Source: Polaromonas sp. JS666 (GTDB taxonomy: Bacteria; Pseudomonadota; Gammaproteobacteria; Burkholderiales; Burkholderiaceae_C). Taken from it: 64,000 bases of DNA. The position numbers and the translations under genes are program-made. Of the stretch, positions 45,971 to 54,624 are shown in pieces (position 1 is the first letter of the stretch; every line of letters starts with the position of its first letter). The stretch is from contig NC_007948.1 of NCBI RefSeq assembly GCF_000013865.1, forward strand, positions 1,364,001 through 1,428,000. The letters are read 5' to 3'. The notes below the pieces were generated by a model that saw only the letters and a program-made list of their open reading frames with translations, did no database searches and was not told where the DNA came from.

Positions 45971-46020
45971 CAACTGATTCTTCAATTGATTCTTCAATTG
46001 ATTCTTCAATTGATTCAATT
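45971..46020. repeat. 12-bp tandem repeat
   Basis: About four copies of AATTGATTCTTC (first and last imperfect), AT-rich in a GC-rich genome. It lies between the MFS gene and the receiver-protein gene. Potentially variable in copy number. Confidence 0.8.
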
Positions 46021-46114
46021 CAGAACAGAAGGAAGGACAAAAATGCTGCTCACAGACAAGGTCTGCCGTCATCTGACGGCGCAGGCGCGCCCCGCTGAAG
46101 TTCCCGTACGTCGC

Positions 46115-47122
46115 TCAAAGTCTCGACCAGCCGGAATAGGTGACCAGATCAGGGTGCGGTGAATCGCCGAACAGTTCGCGCAGGGCGATACACAACTCGC
46201 TGAGGTCATGGGTCTTGCTCATCACCAGGGCTGCCCCCGCATCGTGAGCGCTGGCCCTCAGCGCGTCATCCACGTAGCCCGAAATGATGATCACCGGCAG
46301 GTCTGCGCGCAGCCGCTTGATCTGCTTGAGCAATTCAATACCAGAATAGCCTTGCAAGCGGTAGTCGGTGACCACCGCATCACATCCGGACGGATCCGCC
46401 TTAAGGGCCGGCAGGGCGTCCCGGCCACTTTCATAGCAGGTGACCCGAAAGCCGGCATCGGACAGTGCCTCGCTGACCAGGCCCCGCATGGCTTGATAGT
46501 CGTCCACATAGATGATGTGCCTGAGGTCGGCGCCCGACGAGTGGGCCGCCGGAGTTTCCCTGGGCAGTGCGGTGGGAAGGTAAATATCAAAAGCGGTTCC
46601 CCGGCCCGGCTCCGGCGACGCGGTGATCATGCCATGGTGCTGGGCGATGATCTTGCTGATCTCGACCAGCGGAAGCCGGCGCGCACTCGAAGGCCTGTCG
46701 TCAATCTGCGTGGGTGCGGGCATCAGCCTATGGGCAGGGCCCGCTGTCACCCGGCTGCTGTTGCTGACGACCAGCCGCGCATAACGCCTGGGCGGGAGCC
46801 CGCCCTGCAATTTTCCCGCATCGGGGTCCAGCACGACGTCGTCCAGCAGCACCTCGCTCATCTCCACCACGATTTGTGTTGCCAGGCCGACCATGGAGTG
46901 CCACGCCACGATGAAAACACTCACCAGCGCCTGCTCCAGCCGGTCTGCATGCGCGCGCACCTGGGGGTGTTCATGGACCAGCTCAACCGCAAGCTCGACC
47001 TCGCCCGGAAGCAGGGCGCGAAAGCGCTGCAGGGCGTGCGCCACGATGGGCTCAAGCCCTTGATTGACCGGCCCGGCGGATTGTAGAAGGTCAGGATGCA
47101 CGGAAGCCTTTCCAATGACCAT
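46115..47122 (-). CDS. Receiver-domain protein with decayed histidine kinase ATPase
   Basis: 335 residues. Residues ~40-195 resemble a histidine-kinase ATPase domain, but the N box (RLEQALVSVFIVAWHSM), G1 and G2 boxes have lost their Asn, Asp-Gly and Gly residues and ~20 positions are missing, though the end APGRGTxFxIYLP survives as PEPGRGTAFDIYLP. No phosphoacceptor His helix. The receiver domain (residues ~205-325) is intact: YVDDYQ, Asp in VVTDYRLQG, SGYV and a Lys in MSKTHD. It may act as a single-domain regulator or phosphate sink. Confidence 0.75.
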   Translation of the reverse strand: MVIGKASVHPDLLQSAGPVNQGLEPIVAHALQRFRALLPGEVELAVELVHEHPQVRAHADRLEQALVSVFIVAWHSMVGLATQIVVEMSEVLLDDVVLDPDAGKLQGGLPPRRYARLVVSNSSRVTAGPAHRLMPAPTQIDDRPSSARRLPLVEISKIIAQHHGMITASPEPGRGTAFDIYLPTALPRETPAAHSSGADLRHIIYVDDYQAMRGLVSEALSDAGFRVTCYESGRDALPALKADPSGCDAVVTDYRLQGYSGIELLKQIKRLRADLPVIIISGYVDDALRASAHDAGAALVMSKTHDLSELCIALRELFGDSPHPDLVTYSGWSRL

Positions 47123-47328
47123 GCGAGGTGGTGTCTTTCTGCGGCGACCGCAAGTGCTGGCAGCTTATTTCGCCTCGTTCCGCCTCGCGCGCCAGAGTGA
47201 CAGCGTAGAACTTTTGGCTGAAGGCGTCAATGATCGCCTACCCGCTCGCTTTGAGCGCACGCCAGTACAACAAACGCCAAAACCCAATACAACCAAAACC
47301 CCGAAAACGGAAAACGCCCTGGGTTCAA

Positions 47329-48057
47329 TCAAAGCGTGCGGCGCAGCGCGTCAAAGAAAAGCTCCGATTGCAAACGCTCACCCATGGTTTCCCCGGCCAC
47401 GCGCTCGACAATCGCCGCATCGACCGGCACGAGGGGCCGGCCGGTGGACTGTGCCAGCACCTGCACCATGCAGGCCCGCTCCAGGTAGTAGAGGTCGTCA
47501 TACGCATGGTCCATGCGCGCGCCGCAAACCACCACGCCATGGTTGCCCAGAAACACCACGTCCGCCCCCTGCATCGCCTTGGCAATGCGCAGGCCCTCGG
47601 TGGCGTCCAGCGCCAGGCCGTTGTAGTCCGCGTCAATGGCCACCCGGCCGTGAAAGCGCATCGCGTTTTGCGACAGCGTGGTGTCCAGTCCGCGGTCGGC
47701 CGTGAGCGTCAGGGCCGTGGCGTAAGGCATGTGAGTGTGCAGCACGCAGGCCTTGCGGGCATGGCCATGAATCGCACCGTGGATAAACATGGCCGTGGGC
47801 TCCACCTCACGATGGCCCGCCAGCTTGTTGCCTTGCACGTCAATCATCACGATGTCGTCCGCGCCGATCTCGCTCCAGAGCAGGCCACGCGGGTTCAGCA
47901 GAAAGCGGCCCGAGCCGTCCGGCAACTCCACGCTGAAGTGGTTGCAGACACCTTCGGCCAGCCCATGCCGCGCGGCGGCGCGCAAGGCCAGGGCGAGGTC
48001 GCTGCGCAGCTGGTGCGCCGCCTCAAAATCTTTCTGGTGTGAAACGGCGTGTGGCAT
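47329..48057 (-). CDS. Class II aldolase/adducin family protein
   Basis: 242 residues from ATG 48057, with GAGAAAGG upstream; a TTG 18 bp earlier is less likely. Zinc-site motifs: GNxxVR-like N-terminal EGVCNHFSVELPDG, HTHMPYATAL and GNHGVVVCG, plus EPTAMFIHGAIHG. Family members cleave sugar phosphates or act as decarboxylases; the substrate is unknown here. No sugar catabolic genes adjoin it. Confidence 0.88.
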   Translation of the reverse strand: MPHAVSHQKDFEAAHQLRSDLALALRAAARHGLAEGVCNHFSVELPDGSGRFLLNPRGLLWSEIGADDIVMIDVQGNKLAGHREVEPTAMFIHGAIHGHARKACVLHTHMPYATALTLTADRGLDTTLSQNAMRFHGRVAIDADYNGLALDATEGLRIAKAMQGADVVFLGNHGVVVCGARMDHAYDDLYYLERACMVQVLAQSTGRPLVPVDAAIVERVAGETMGERLQSELFFDALRRTL

Positions 48058-48131
48058 GAAGGGGGCCTTTCTCAAAAATCAAACGCAGGGCCCCTCTTTA
48101 TAGCGCTGCGCAAGGCCACCGGGGCAGGGCG

Positions 48132-48383
48132 TCAGAAATGCGGCGGCAGCTCGTCGCGCAGGCTGCGGCCCACCACCACGTCACCGTCGCGCACCGGCTG
48201 CTGCTTGAGTTCGGCAATCTCGTGTATCAGGGCATCAATTTGCTGCTGCTGGCGCACGATGACCTTGTCGAGCTGGTCCAGCAGGTCTTCGGTAAACGAT
48301 GCCTTGATCTCCAGATCGGTCAGGCGCTGGTCGGTGTTGCTGGTGCTGGTGTCGTTGGCTTGTTCCATAGCTGTATTGGACAT
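48132..48383 (-). CDS. slyX: SlyX family protein
   Basis: 83 residues from ATG 48383 (ATG 48368 also possible). Coiled-coil pattern RLTDLEIKASFTEDLLDQLDKVIVRQQQQIDALIHEIAEL and the C-terminal RDELPPHF ending are diagnostic of SlyX. Function of SlyX is unclear. It stands between the aldolase and soxR genes on the same strand. Confidence 0.88.
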   Translation of the reverse strand: MSNTAMEQANDTSTSNTDQRLTDLEIKASFTEDLLDQLDKVIVRQQQQIDALIHEIAELKQQPVRDGDVVVGRSLRDELPPHF

Positions 48384-48512
48384 GAAGCAGTGGGTGGGTT
48401 TTAGAGGATCCCAAAAAAATCCGCGGCGATGGATATTGTTAAGCGTGTTGCTAACCCTTATTCGACGGGCACAAGTCGCCATATTTGTGATAGCGACTGA
48501 AGCGTGCCGGGC

Positions 48513-48992
48513 TCAATTGGCAGCTGGTTTGCCGACCCACAGGCGCTGCGGGCCTGGCCCTTCCGCCGCCAGCTTGTCGAGCGGGTTGCGCAGCCGACAC
48601 CGGTCAATCGACAGGCAACCACAGCCAATGCAGTCGTCCAGTGTGTCGCGCAGTTTCTTGAGTTGTGCCATGCGTTCATCCAGCTCGGCCCGCCAGGCGC
48701 TTGACAGCCGTTCCCAGTCTGCGCGGCTGGGCGCCGCCGTTGCGGGCAGGGTGGCCAGTGCCGCTTCGATGTCTGCCAGCGCAATGCCCACCCGCTGCGC
48801 CACGCGGACGAAGGCCACACGTCGCAACACATCGCGTGCATAACGGCGCTGGTTGCCCTGCGTGCGGCCGCTGCTGATCAGGCCCTTGGCTTCATAGAAG
48901 TGCAGGGTAGACACTGCCACCCCGCTGCGGCGTGCCACTTCGCCCACGGAGAGCGTGGGCGCGAATCCAGCCTGTTCAAGTGAAATATTCAT
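48513..48992 (-). CDS. soxR: Redox-sensitive MerR-type activator SoxR
   Basis: 159 residues. N-terminal MerR HTH (LSVGEVARRSGVAVSTLHFYEAKGLI), a dimerisation helix, and the four-Cys [2Fe-2S] motif CIGCGCLSIDRC near residues 121-132. Divergent from the ABM gene, with a well-formed SoxR box between them. In most non-enteric bacteria SoxR directly controls a few exporters or oxidoreductases; here the neighbours are an ABM monooxygenase and a GST. Confidence 0.96.
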   Translation of the reverse strand: MNISLEQAGFAPTLSVGEVARRSGVAVSTLHFYEAKGLISSGRTQGNQRRYARDVLRRVAFVRVAQRVGIALADIEAALATLPATAAPSRADWERLSSAWRAELDERMAQLKKLRDTLDDCIGCGCLSIDRCRLRNPLDKLAAEGPGPQRLWVGKPAAN

Positions 48993-49002
48993 TCAATACC
49001 CC

Positions 49003-49033
49003 TTGACCTCAACTTTACTTGAGGTTTTAGACT
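49003..49033 (+). promoter_or_regulatory. SoxR-controlled promoter
   Basis: SoxR box CCTCAACTTTACTTGAGG (49007-49024) has perfect 6-bp arms and 15 of 18 bases match the enteric soxS operator CCTCAAGTTAACTTGAGG. It sits between a -35 TTGACC (49003-49008) and a -10 TAGACT (49028-49033) with a 19-bp spacer, the long spacing typical of MerR-family promoters. Direction is toward the ABM gene. Confidence 0.85.
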
Positions 49034-49088
49034 TCTGTTTCTGCGTGCGAATCGGCGCGTATTTTTAACTTCCAAGGAGTTTCCCAAG

Positions 49089-49427
49089 ATGCCCAGCGAA
49101 TCCCCAGCCAATGCCAGCGCTCCTGTGTTTCGGGTTGATAAATTCCAGGTGCCGGCCGAATCGTTGACGCCCTTTATTGACCAAATTCAACACGTCCAGC
49201 GCACGCTGGGTACATTGCCGGGGTGCCGCCAAAAACATGTGCTGACGCAAACAGGCGGCCCCAGCGAGTTCAATGTGGTCACCATCGTCGAGTGGGCCAA
49301 TGCCCAGGCGCTGGCCGCGGCCCAGGCCGTCGTCCAGAAGCAGCTGGCAGAAGAAGGCTTTGATCTGGCTTCCTTCAGGCAGAAGCTGAACGTGCGCGGC
49401 GACTCGGGCTTTTACAGCCAGGTCTGA
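49089..49427 (+). CDS. Antibiotic biosynthesis monooxygenase-like protein
   Basis: 112 residues with AAGGAG 11 bp before the start. ABM/dimeric ferredoxin-like fold pattern: FQVPAESLTPFIDQI, RTLGTLPGCRQKHVL, FNVVTIVEWANAQALAAAQAVVQ. Such proteins often are dimeric oxygenases or quinol-type enzymes. Its promoter carries the SoxR box, so it is likely induced by redox-cycling compounds. Confidence 0.85.
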   Translation: MPSESPANASAPVFRVDKFQVPAESLTPFIDQIQHVQRTLGTLPGCRQKHVLTQTGGPSEFNVVTIVEWANAQALAAAQAVVQKQLAEEGFDLASFRQKLNVRGDSGFYSQV

Positions 49428-49525
49428 ATTGCCGTACCGCCTTGTTGAATACCCCCTCCGGCTGCTTGGAATCCCCCTGGCGCTGAACCTGCGCCCGCTT
49501 TTTACCAACACAATCCTGCTCCATC

Positions 49526-50230
49526 ATGACCCAACTCTCTGCCTTCCCCATCACCCGGAAATGGCCCGCCCAGTATCCCGACCGGATCCAGCTTTACTCC
49601 TTGCCCACGCCCAATGGCGTCAAGGCATCGATCATGCTCGAAGAGACCGGCCTGCCGTATGAGCCTCACCTCGTCAGCTTTGAAACCCGTGACCAGATGT
49701 CGCCGGAATTTCTATCGCTGAGTCCCAACAACAAGATTCCCGCCATCCTCGACCCGAACGGCCCCGGTGGCAAGCCGTTGGCATTGTTCGAATCGGGCGC
49801 CATATTGCTGTACCTGGCCGACAAGTCCGGTCAATTCATGCCGCAAGATGCCGCCGCCCGCCACGAGACGATCCAGTGGCTGATGTTCCAGATGGGCGGC
49901 ATCGGCCCCATGTTCGGCCAGCTCGGTTTCTTTCACAAGTTCGCCGGCAAGGCGTACGAAGACAAGCGCCCGCGCGACCGCTATGTGGCCGAGTCAAAAC
50001 GCCTGCTCGGCGTACTGGAGCAGCGGCTGGAAGGCCGCAGCTGGCTCATGGGCGATAGCTACTCTATCGCCGACATCGCCATCTTCCCCTGGGTGCGCAA
50101 CCTCGTCGGGTTTTACGAGGCGGGTGAGCTGGTGGGGTTTGACGGCTTCCCGAATGTGAAGCGGGTGCTGGAAGCGTTTGTTGCGAGGCCGGCGGTTGCC
50201 AGGGGCCTGGCGATACCGAAACGGGGTTGA
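49526..50230 (+). CDS. Glutathione S-transferase, YfcG/YghU-like
   Basis: 234 residues. N-terminal thioredoxin-like domain with TPNGVKASIMLEETGLPYEPH and NKIPAILDPNGPGG, ESGAILLYLA; the C-terminal helical domain contains QMGGIGPMFGQLGFFHKFAGKAYED and SYSIADIAIFPW. The Nu-class pattern (Thr-Asn near residue 28) suggests disulfide reduction using glutathione. It lies ~98 bp after the ABM gene and may share the SoxR-regulated transcript. Remnants of a related gene occur at 51908 and 57075. Confidence 0.92.
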   Translation: MTQLSAFPITRKWPAQYPDRIQLYSLPTPNGVKASIMLEETGLPYEPHLVSFETRDQMSPEFLSLSPNNKIPAILDPNGPGGKPLALFESGAILLYLADKSGQFMPQDAAARHETIQWLMFQMGGIGPMFGQLGFFHKFAGKAYEDKRPRDRYVAESKRLLGVLEQRLEGRSWLMGDSYSIADIAIFPWVRNLVGFYEAGELVGFDGFPNVKRVLEAFVARPAVARGLAIPKRG

Positions 50231-50274
50231 CGGCTGCGCGGGTTGGTCGATAGCTGGCGAACGGTTGTCGCTCG

Positions 50275-51192
50275 TCAGGCTTGCGCACAAAGACTCGGTT
50301 GGGTCACCGCTTCGTGGCCCAGTCCATGGCTCCACTCGAACCAGCCGCCGTCATACACGCTGATGCGCTCCCAACCCATCAGCCATGCGTAGTAAAACGC
50401 CACTGATGCGCGCCAGCCCGTGCCGCAGTAAAACGCTGTTTGTAGGTCGGGGTGTATGCCCTCTTCCGCCCAGAACTGGCATATCTCGCGGGCAGGCCGC
50501 ATGGTGCCGTCCGGCCATTGAAATGCGCTCATGTTGTTCACATCGGCGCCATGGCCAGCCCGGCCCCAGCGTGCCCCCGCAATGTCGCCCCGGGCTTTGA
50601 TGTAGCTGTAGCCAGAGGTCTTGCCGGTGAACTCATCCCACGTGCGAATGCTGGCCAGCGCCCCATCAGGCTGCGATAAAAGCGACTTCGCCTGGTGCCT
50701 GTTGATCAGGTACTGCGGACACCCCGGAAAGGCCGCACCAAAGCTGGCCGCTGGCGGGTGGCGCTGCGGCGCGCCTTCCGCACAGGGCAGCGCCGCGCGC
50801 AACCAGGCGTCAAAACCGCCGTCCAGCAAGCGCACATCCTTCACACCCGCATAAAGCATCAGGTGAGCGGCACGCGCCGCGGCCGTTGTGTTTCGGCCGT
50901 ACAGGATCACCGTCGTGTCATGACGAATACCCAGGCCCAACAACAGTTGCAGCAAGGCCGAGTCGGGCACCTTGTTCCAGAACGGCCCTTCTTCCAGGCA
51001 GAGGGTGTCCAGGTAGGCGGCGCCGGGTATGTGGCTTTTTAGGAATGCGGTGGGCGCGCCGCAATCGACTTCCAGCAAACGCCAGTTGTTCGCCGGCGCG
51101 GCGCTCACGCTGACGCCCGCCATCAGCCCGGCGAGCCAGGCTGGCGTGATGAGCTGTTGCCAGCGTGGCGAGGCGACGTGAAAGAAGGGCAA
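50275..51192 (-). CDS. Sulfurtransferase (tandem rhodanese)
   Basis: 305 residues with two rhodanese domains. Domain 1 (LLEVDCGAPTAFLKSHIPGAAYLD) is inactive; domain 2 has active-site loop CGTGWRAS. Linker and DGGWFEWSHG end match thiosulfate/mercaptopyruvate sulfurtransferases. The GTGW loop differs from both TST (CRKGVT) and MPST (CGSGVT), so the donor cannot be named. Convergent with the GST gene, 44 bp apart. Confidence 0.88.
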   Translation of the reverse strand: MPFFHVASPRWQQLITPAWLAGLMAGVSVSAAPANNWRLLEVDCGAPTAFLKSHIPGAAYLDTLCLEEGPFWNKVPDSALLQLLLGLGIRHDTTVILYGRNTTAAARAAHLMLYAGVKDVRLLDGGFDAWLRAALPCAEGAPQRHPPAASFGAAFPGCPQYLINRHQAKSLLSQPDGALASIRTWDEFTGKTSGYSYIKARGDIAGARWGRAGHGADVNNMSAFQWPDGTMRPAREICQFWAEEGIHPDLQTAFYCGTGWRASVAFYYAWLMGWERISVYDGGWFEWSHGLGHEAVTQPSLCAQA

Positions 51193-51503
51193 AGCGCGTG
51201 CGTATTTTTGGAGGCCAGGATTCAGGCGATGCCCGAGCCAGTGGATTGCAATGAAGGGATAGATTTTCTCACGTCACGGCCGGGCGAACCCGCGCCCGTG
51301 CGGCAAGACCCCAGACTGTTGATGGAGTGGGCTATGGACCCAGTGAATACCTGTGAGAGAAGCTATCGTTTTGAGAGTGACTAGCGGGAATCTCCGATTA
51401 AATCAAGCGGCGCTGCCAAGGCCATTTGCAGAGTAATTTCATTGCCCTGATTTGCCTTGAACCCCAAGAAGGCATAGAGTGATTTCTCTTACGAAGGACC
51501 AAC
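51193..51503. other. Intergenic region before the acidic-protein gene
   Basis: No gene is supported; a 75-codon open frame is not coding-like. The AT-richer part near 51385-51500 may hold the promoter of the acidic-protein gene; CGAAGGA lies 7 bp before its ATG. Confidence 0.4.
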
Positions 51504-51854
51504 ATGGCAACCAGCAGTCTTTTCGGCGGCCTGCACGCTCCCGAACATGTCCGGGGCAAGGACACCAACGCACTTGGCCCCAGCGACAACTCCGACAGCG
51601 GCAGCGATGCCCAGGGCGCCTACGGTGACGACGAAATGTCCAGCGACAGCGACGCCGTGGGCACTGGCGAGCGCGCGTCGGCGGGCGCAGGCATGGACCC
51701 GTCGGACGCAGACATCCTGCCCGACCATATTGAAGGGGAAGACGACGACGAGTCCTCGTCCGATGTCGACTCCGACTTTGACGCCGCCGTAGCCGACGTG
51801 CATGACCTGGCGGTGGATGAGTCGGATGAGGAAGATGAAGACAAGGACGGCTAG
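51504..51854 (+). CDS. Asp/Glu/Ser-rich acidic protein
   Basis: 116 residues, strongly acidic (roughly 40 percent Asp+Glu in the C-terminal half), no Cys, predicted disordered. Starts MATSSLFGGLHAPEHVRGK and contains GMDPSDADILPDHIEGED and DLAVDESDEEDED. Similar proteins exist in Comamonadaceae without known function; charge suggests metal or basic-protein binding. The part from residue ~48 onward is duplicated at 56818 fused to another N-terminus. Confidence 0.8.
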   Translation: MATSSLFGGLHAPEHVRGKDTNALGPSDNSDSGSDAQGAYGDDEMSSDSDAVGTGERASAGAGMDPSDADILPDHIEGEDDDESSSDVDSDFDAAVADVHDLAVDESDEEDEDKDG

Positions 51855-51965
51855 CAAGGACGGCTAGGGCTGAATTCGCGTGCCTTCCTGATGCCGGCCT
51901 GCCGGGCTGGCCCGGTTTCTTCCGCAAGTTCGCCGGAAAAAACTACGAGGAAACGTGCACGCCAC
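51645..51965 (+). repeat. Direct repeat copy A (acidic C-terminus plus GST remnant)
   Basis: Matches 56818-57142 in the same orientation, nearly 90 percent identical in the coding part by eye and weaker after the stop codon. The repeat starts inside the coding sequence (GACAGCGACGCC) and continues into the downstream GST remnant. Confidence 0.85.
51908..51960 (+). pseudogene. Glutathione transferase remnant A
   Basis: About 17 codons translating as PGFFRKFAGKNYEE correspond to GFFHKFAGKAYED of the intact GST at 49526. The reading frame is lost on both sides. Confidence 0.65.
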
Positions 51966-52044
51966 CTGCAAGTTTTGAATCCAGATGTCTGCCAAGCGTG
52001 TCGCGCCTGTGGCCCATTGGCAATGGCGCGCTCTACATTCCGTA

Positions 52045-52131
52045 GGCGGCGATCGACGCTCCGGGCAAGTCGGAATCGTGCGCGGTGCTGTGTTGATTCA
52101 CCACCGTGTGATCGAGCCGTTCAAAGAAGAA
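52045..52131. repeat. Local direct repeat, copy 1
   Basis: About 87 bp nearly identical to 52587-52673 (same direction), including GTGCGCGGTGCTGTGTTGATTC. This copy contains the 3' end of the minus-strand gene at 52098. Confidence 0.85.
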
Positions 52132-53033
52132 CCGTGCTGCGGTATCCCCGTCGTGGCTCGCTCGTTGATCTGATCGGCGTCTCCTTGCGCTTTCGCAGCG
52201 GCCTGATTTGCCGTGACCAACTCTTGCAGTTTGGATATTTCAGCTTCAAGGTTGGCGATGCCCTTGGCATAGCTTGCTGTCACGCCTGTGCTGTCATTCA
52301 GGGCACCGCGCGCCTGCCTGTCGGCCAGGGTTTGCTGCAGCTGCGCGAGCTTGGCTTTGGGCGTTTCATCCTTGCCCAAGTCGGCCATACCCTGCCAGGC
52401 CTTCCCACCGGCGCCCTTGACGGCATCCCAGAAGGCTTCAATCGACCCTTTGTTTTCCTTGGCCATGGCCGCAATGGCATCCATGGCTTCGGTGGCCCGG
52501 GTCTGTACCAGCACGTCCGCTTCCTGCTGTTTTCCCTGCTCGGCAAGCGCATGGGCTTGCTGGTAGGTGACGACGGAGTCCCCATACGCGGCGATGGACG
52601 CTCCGGGCAGGTCGGATTCGTGCGCGGTGCTGTGTTGATTCACAACCGAGTGATCGAGCCGTTCAAAGATAAAGTGTCTTTCCGCAACTGTTTTGGTCTG
52701 AGCACGGGTCGGCGCGGCCACGGCGGCGCCTGCGTCGGGCACGCTTGAACCGCAGGCAACGAGCAGTCCACCGAGAATCACGACGCCTATCAGGCCGCAA
52801 GCTCTCAGCGCGATGGAAGCGATAGGCGGGCGCTGCCGTCCGCGGCTGAAGGTCCGTCTGAGCCCTCGAAGCAGCGGTGCCACGATCAAGCGATCGATTT
52901 CCTTAGCCCGGGTTTCGCGGGCTTTACGCTCAACTTGCTCTCGCAGGTTCAGGTTGCGGTTGCGGTTGCGGCGGTAAGCTTCGTAGATGACGTTTCCCAT
53001 GGTGGTTTCTCCGGCATTGGGTTTCTTTGTCAT
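52098..53033 (-). CDS. Hypothetical protein with internal membrane/lipobox segment
   Basis: 311 residues. A basic N-terminus (EAYRRNRNRNLNLREQVERK) of ~75 residues precedes a hydrophobic segment ending LLVACGSS, which looks like a lipoprotein signal in the middle of the protein. If translation begins near residue 78 it would be a normal lipoprotein; the longer form could be two genes joined. The rest is helical with Ala/Gln/Lys heptads. The C-terminal ~12 residues arise from duplicated DNA (52045-52131), so the original end may be altered. No family recognised. Confidence 0.6.
   Translation of the reverse strand: MTKKPNAGETTMGNVIYEAYRRNRNRNLNLREQVERKARETRAKEIDRLIVAPLLRGLRRTFSRGRQRPPIASIALRACGLIGVVILGGLLVACGSSVPDAGAAVAAPTRAQTKTVAERHFIFERLDHSVVNQHSTAHESDLPGASIAAYGDSVVTYQQAHALAEQGKQQEADVLVQTRATEAMDAIAAMAKENKGSIEAFWDAVKGAGGKAWQGMADLGKDETPKAKLAQLQQTLADRQARGALNDSTGVTASYAKGIANLEAEISKLQELVTANQAAAKAQGDADQINERATTGIPQHGSSLNGSITRW
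52587..52673. repeat. Local direct repeat, copy 2
   Basis: Partner of 52045-52131, lying inside the coding part of the minus-strand hypothetical gene (segment HSVVNQHSTAHESDLPGAS). Confidence 0.85.
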
Positions 53034-53367
53034 ATGCAGCTCCTGGTGAGAAGTGTCGTGGTGAAGTCCATCGCGCCAAGTGAGTGCGACCTCGCCGCGA
53101 TGCGCACAGTGCGTCCTGGTCAGGTTGTGAGCTTAGGCAATCACCCTGGCCGCCGCGTCATCGGAAGCGATGATGCAAGGAGGTCCCTGGCCAGAATCAG
53201 GGTTTCCCTGACCCCGGATCGGGGGCCTGCCCCGATGGCCCGCTCTGCGCGCGGGCGATAAGGTGGGCCTCAGGTTCACGGCCCAAGAGAGGTCACCCGG
53301 TTCGATAGGAAAAGGAAAAGGTTAAGGGCATGGCTTCTCGACATTCTTCGGATAGCAAGGTTTTACC
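53034..53367. other. Divergent intergenic region before LuxR gene
   Basis: No gene. Two hairpins are visible: TCATCG-GAAG-CGATGA (53159-53174) and ATCGGGG...CCCCGAT (53218-53236). They may belong to regulatory or relic sequence. Confidence 0.4.
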
Positions 53368-54525
53368 GTGATCGGGCTGGAGGGAGTTTCCGCTCAGGAG
53401 CTGTCCGACCTGATAGGGGCGATCTATGACTGTGCGCTCGATCCGCAGCGCTGGCCGGCCACTTGCCGAAAGGTTGCAGATCTCTGTGAAAGCACAGCGG
53501 GCGGAATATGCGTTCATGATCTGCGGCACGTGCAAAATGACCAGCTGTTCGTCTTCGGGTATCAGCCAGAATTTCTGGGGAAGTTGGGAAGTCACTACGC
53601 GGAAAGTCCCATGGCCGCTGCGGATGTCGTCTCGGATATCGGCGACGTCAGCGCCCTCTCCATGGAGCGTTACCAGCTGCTCGAAAGCCGGTTCTTTCGA
53701 GAGGTGCTAAAGCCGTTTGGACTGCTGGACATGATCTGGTTTCCCGCGTTGCGGACCGGAGGGCGCATGGCTTCCATGCATGCCTCCCGGAGCGAGACGG
53801 CCCCGCATTTTCAGCAGCGTGATGTCAGTCTGTTCAAGCTTCTTTCTCCGCATGTATGCCGAGCACTCGCCATCTCCGATGTGCTCGATATCAGGGCGCT
53901 CAGGTCGGAGATGCTCGAAAAAACGCTGGATGGACTTGTTGCCGGTGTTTTCCTCACGGCGCGCGATGGTCACGTCGTTTACATGAACCAGGCTGCCGAG
54001 CGCCAGATCAAAACCGGCAATTCGATTCGTCTCGTCAACAATCGGCTTTCTCCCACCGATTCCGCGGCGCGCGCTGCACTGTCGAAGGCGATTGAAGAGG
54101 CGGCGCGCGACGACGCCGAAATGGGTATGAGCAAACATTCCGTGGCGATTCCAGACAGCCTCGGCGGCGGCTACGTTGCGACCCTCCTGCCGATTGAGAG
54201 CGGTCAGCGCCGCGGCATTCTTGCACCGTTTGCCGCATCGGTCGCAGTGTTCACGCAGGATCCCGTTCAGGCGCCACTCATGCCGGGTGAGGCCTTCGCC
54301 AGGCTGCATGGGCTCACCGGCGGCGAACTGCGCGTGCTGCTGGCGCTTTCCCAGGGGCTGGGCGGCATGGAGGTGGCCGACATGCTCGGCATCGGCGAGT
54401 CGACTATTCGCACCCACCTGCAGCACATGTTCTCCAAGACCGGCACGTCCAGGCAGGCCGACCTCCTGCGCCTGTTGCATAACTCGGCGCCGCCGATTCG
54501 TACCCTGTCAACGACTGCCCATTGA
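53368..54525 (+). CDS. LuxR-family transcriptional regulator
   Basis: 385 residues starting with GTG 53368. The C-terminal HTH is clear: LTGGELRVLLALSQGLGGMEVADMLGIGESTIRTHLQHMFSKTGTSRQADLL in two halves of the classical fold. The N-terminal ~180 residues have no receiver; a central region DGLVAGVFLTARDGHVVYMNQAAER resembles a PAS fold. Similar solitary PAS-LuxR proteins occur in Bradyrhizobium and Burkholderiales. Target genes unknown. A 9-bp inverted repeat CCCATTGAG/CTCAATGGG straddles its stop codon and may terminate it. Confidence 0.85.
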   Translation: MIGLEGVSAQELSDLIGAIYDCALDPQRWPATCRKVADLCESTAGGICVHDLRHVQNDQLFVFGYQPEFLGKLGSHYAESPMAAADVVSDIGDVSALSMERYQLLESRFFREVLKPFGLLDMIWFPALRTGGRMASMHASRSETAPHFQQRDVSLFKLLSPHVCRALAISDVLDIRALRSEMLEKTLDGLVAGVFLTARDGHVVYMNQAAERQIKTGNSIRLVNNRLSPTDSAARAALSKAIEEAARDDAEMGMSKHSVAIPDSLGGGYVATLLPIESGQRRGILAPFAASVAVFTQDPVQAPLMPGEAFARLHGLTGGELRVLLALSQGLGGMEVADMLGIGESTIRTHLQHMFSKTGTSRQADLLRLLHNSAPPIRTLSTTAH

Positions 54526-54624
54526 GTCCAGAGAGTCCAGGGAGGCTGACCTCAATGGGCTGCACAGTCGACCTGCGGCCCGGTTCAAGGCGACGTTACT
54601 TTCTTCCGAGATATCATCAAGTCA

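Noticed and set aside
51157-51384. 75-codon plus-strand frame before the acidic gene
   Set aside because: Overlaps the start of the sulfurtransferase gene, lacks a ribosome-binding site and resembles no protein.
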